Shown here: positions 5,792 through 6,044 of the stretch, piece by piece | How positions within the stretch are numbered: the first letter of the stretch is position 1 | How the letters are laid out: every line of letters starts with the position of its first letter | Made by a program: the position numbers and the translations under genes | Origin: a candidate division CSSED10-310 bacterium | GTDB taxonomy: Bacteria > CSSED10-310 > JAFGDC01 | Assembly: GCA_016932295.1 (NCBI GenBank) | Contig: JAFGDC010000412.1 | Span: 1 to 6,044, forward strand | Direction: 5' to 3' | Length of the DNA stretch: 6,044 nucleotides | Notes under the pieces: model-generated | What the model saw: only the letters and a program-made list of their open reading frames with translations | Told to the model about the DNA's origin: nothing | Databases searched by the model: none

Positions 5792-6044
5792 ACCGCCTGC
5801 GTGATAACGCGATCACCCCGCTGAGCGCCGCCATTACAAGCACCCAGCCGCCGGGACCGGCCGCGGGAATAACCGGCGGAATGGTCGGCGTCGGTGAATA
5901 TGCGGGAAAAGCGAACGAGAAAGGTTCCGCGGCCGCTGTCGCTTCATCCCCGGTGGCACCCGGCGCGTTCTCCCCATACAGGTAGGTGGTCGAGGCGCCG
6001 CTGTTCTCCACCGTGATGTAATACTCCACCAGGTCGCCGGCACC
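5790..6044 (-). CDS. C-terminal part of an exported protein with a C-terminal anchor signal (5' end outside window)
   Basis: The visible 84 codons are open to the window edge, so the true start is beyond 6044; the GTG at 6029 should not be taken as a start. Seen: a beta-rich segment DLVEYYITVENSGASTTYLYG, as in the last strand pairs of Ig-like or CARDB-like surface domains, then an Ala-rich linker, SPTPTIPPVIPAAGPGG, a hydrophobic helix (WVLVMAALSGVIAL) and the tail SRRR before TAA. This arrangement of Pro-rich motif, GG, membrane helix and Arg cluster matches the general design of bacterial CTERM sorting signals (PEP-CTERM, IPTL-CTERM, GlyGly-CTERM). It shares TPTIPPV with the convergent plus-strand gene. 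The protein's function cannot be told from this fragment. Confidence 0.75.
   Translation of the reverse strand, partial: GAGDLVEYYITVENSGASTTYLYGENAPGATGDEATAAAEPFSFAFPAYSPTPTIPPVIPAAGPGGWVLVMAALSGVIALSRRR

Overview
The window looks like chromosomal DNA of a moderately GC-rich Gram-negative bacterium. A DcaP-type outer-membrane porin implies an outer membrane, and the sCache-PAS sensor and PHP phosphoesterase are typical of Proteobacteria and Desulfobacterota-like lineages. I cannot name the genus. I see no tRNA, rRNA, CRISPR array, transposase or phage gene.

Layout from left to right. At 1-796 (minus) is the N-terminal part of a membrane sensor: TM, sCache_2 domain, TM, then the beginning of a PAS domain, cut by the window edge. 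At 904-1728 (minus) is a complete PHP-domain phosphoesterase of the TrpH/YciV (RNase AM-like) type. A spacer of about 290 bases then separates it from the divergent porin gene and holds a good sigma70-like promoter plus an inverted repeat. At 2021-3175 (plus) is the DcaP-like porin with a signal peptide and a C-terminal Phe. At 3371-4369 (plus) is a BioB-like radical SAM enzyme with a CX3CX2C cluster motif; by eye it lacks the auxiliary [2Fe-2S] ligands of true biotin synthase. A GC-rich hairpin built from two identical 10-base palindromes lies just upstream of it.

At 4650-5762 (plus) is a secreted, surface-anchored protein whose reading frame is broken by two compensating single-base shifts (about 4976 and about 5206-5220). 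It has a signal peptide, an aromatic-rich ectodomain, a Thr/Pro-rich stalk and a C-terminal GG + hydrophobic segment + basic tail. At 5790-6044 (minus), converging with only 27 bases between stop codons, is the C-terminus of a second exported protein. Both tails carry the identical heptapeptide TPTIPPV just before a Pro-Ala/Gly-Gly/hydrophobic/Arg sequence, although they lie on opposite strands. This suggests a shared C-terminal sorting or anchoring signal, and it is the most interesting feature of the window.

The genes do not form one obvious pathway. The left half is sensing and phosphoester or RNA metabolism, the middle is outer-membrane uptake and radical chemistry, and the right end is a small cell-surface protein locus.
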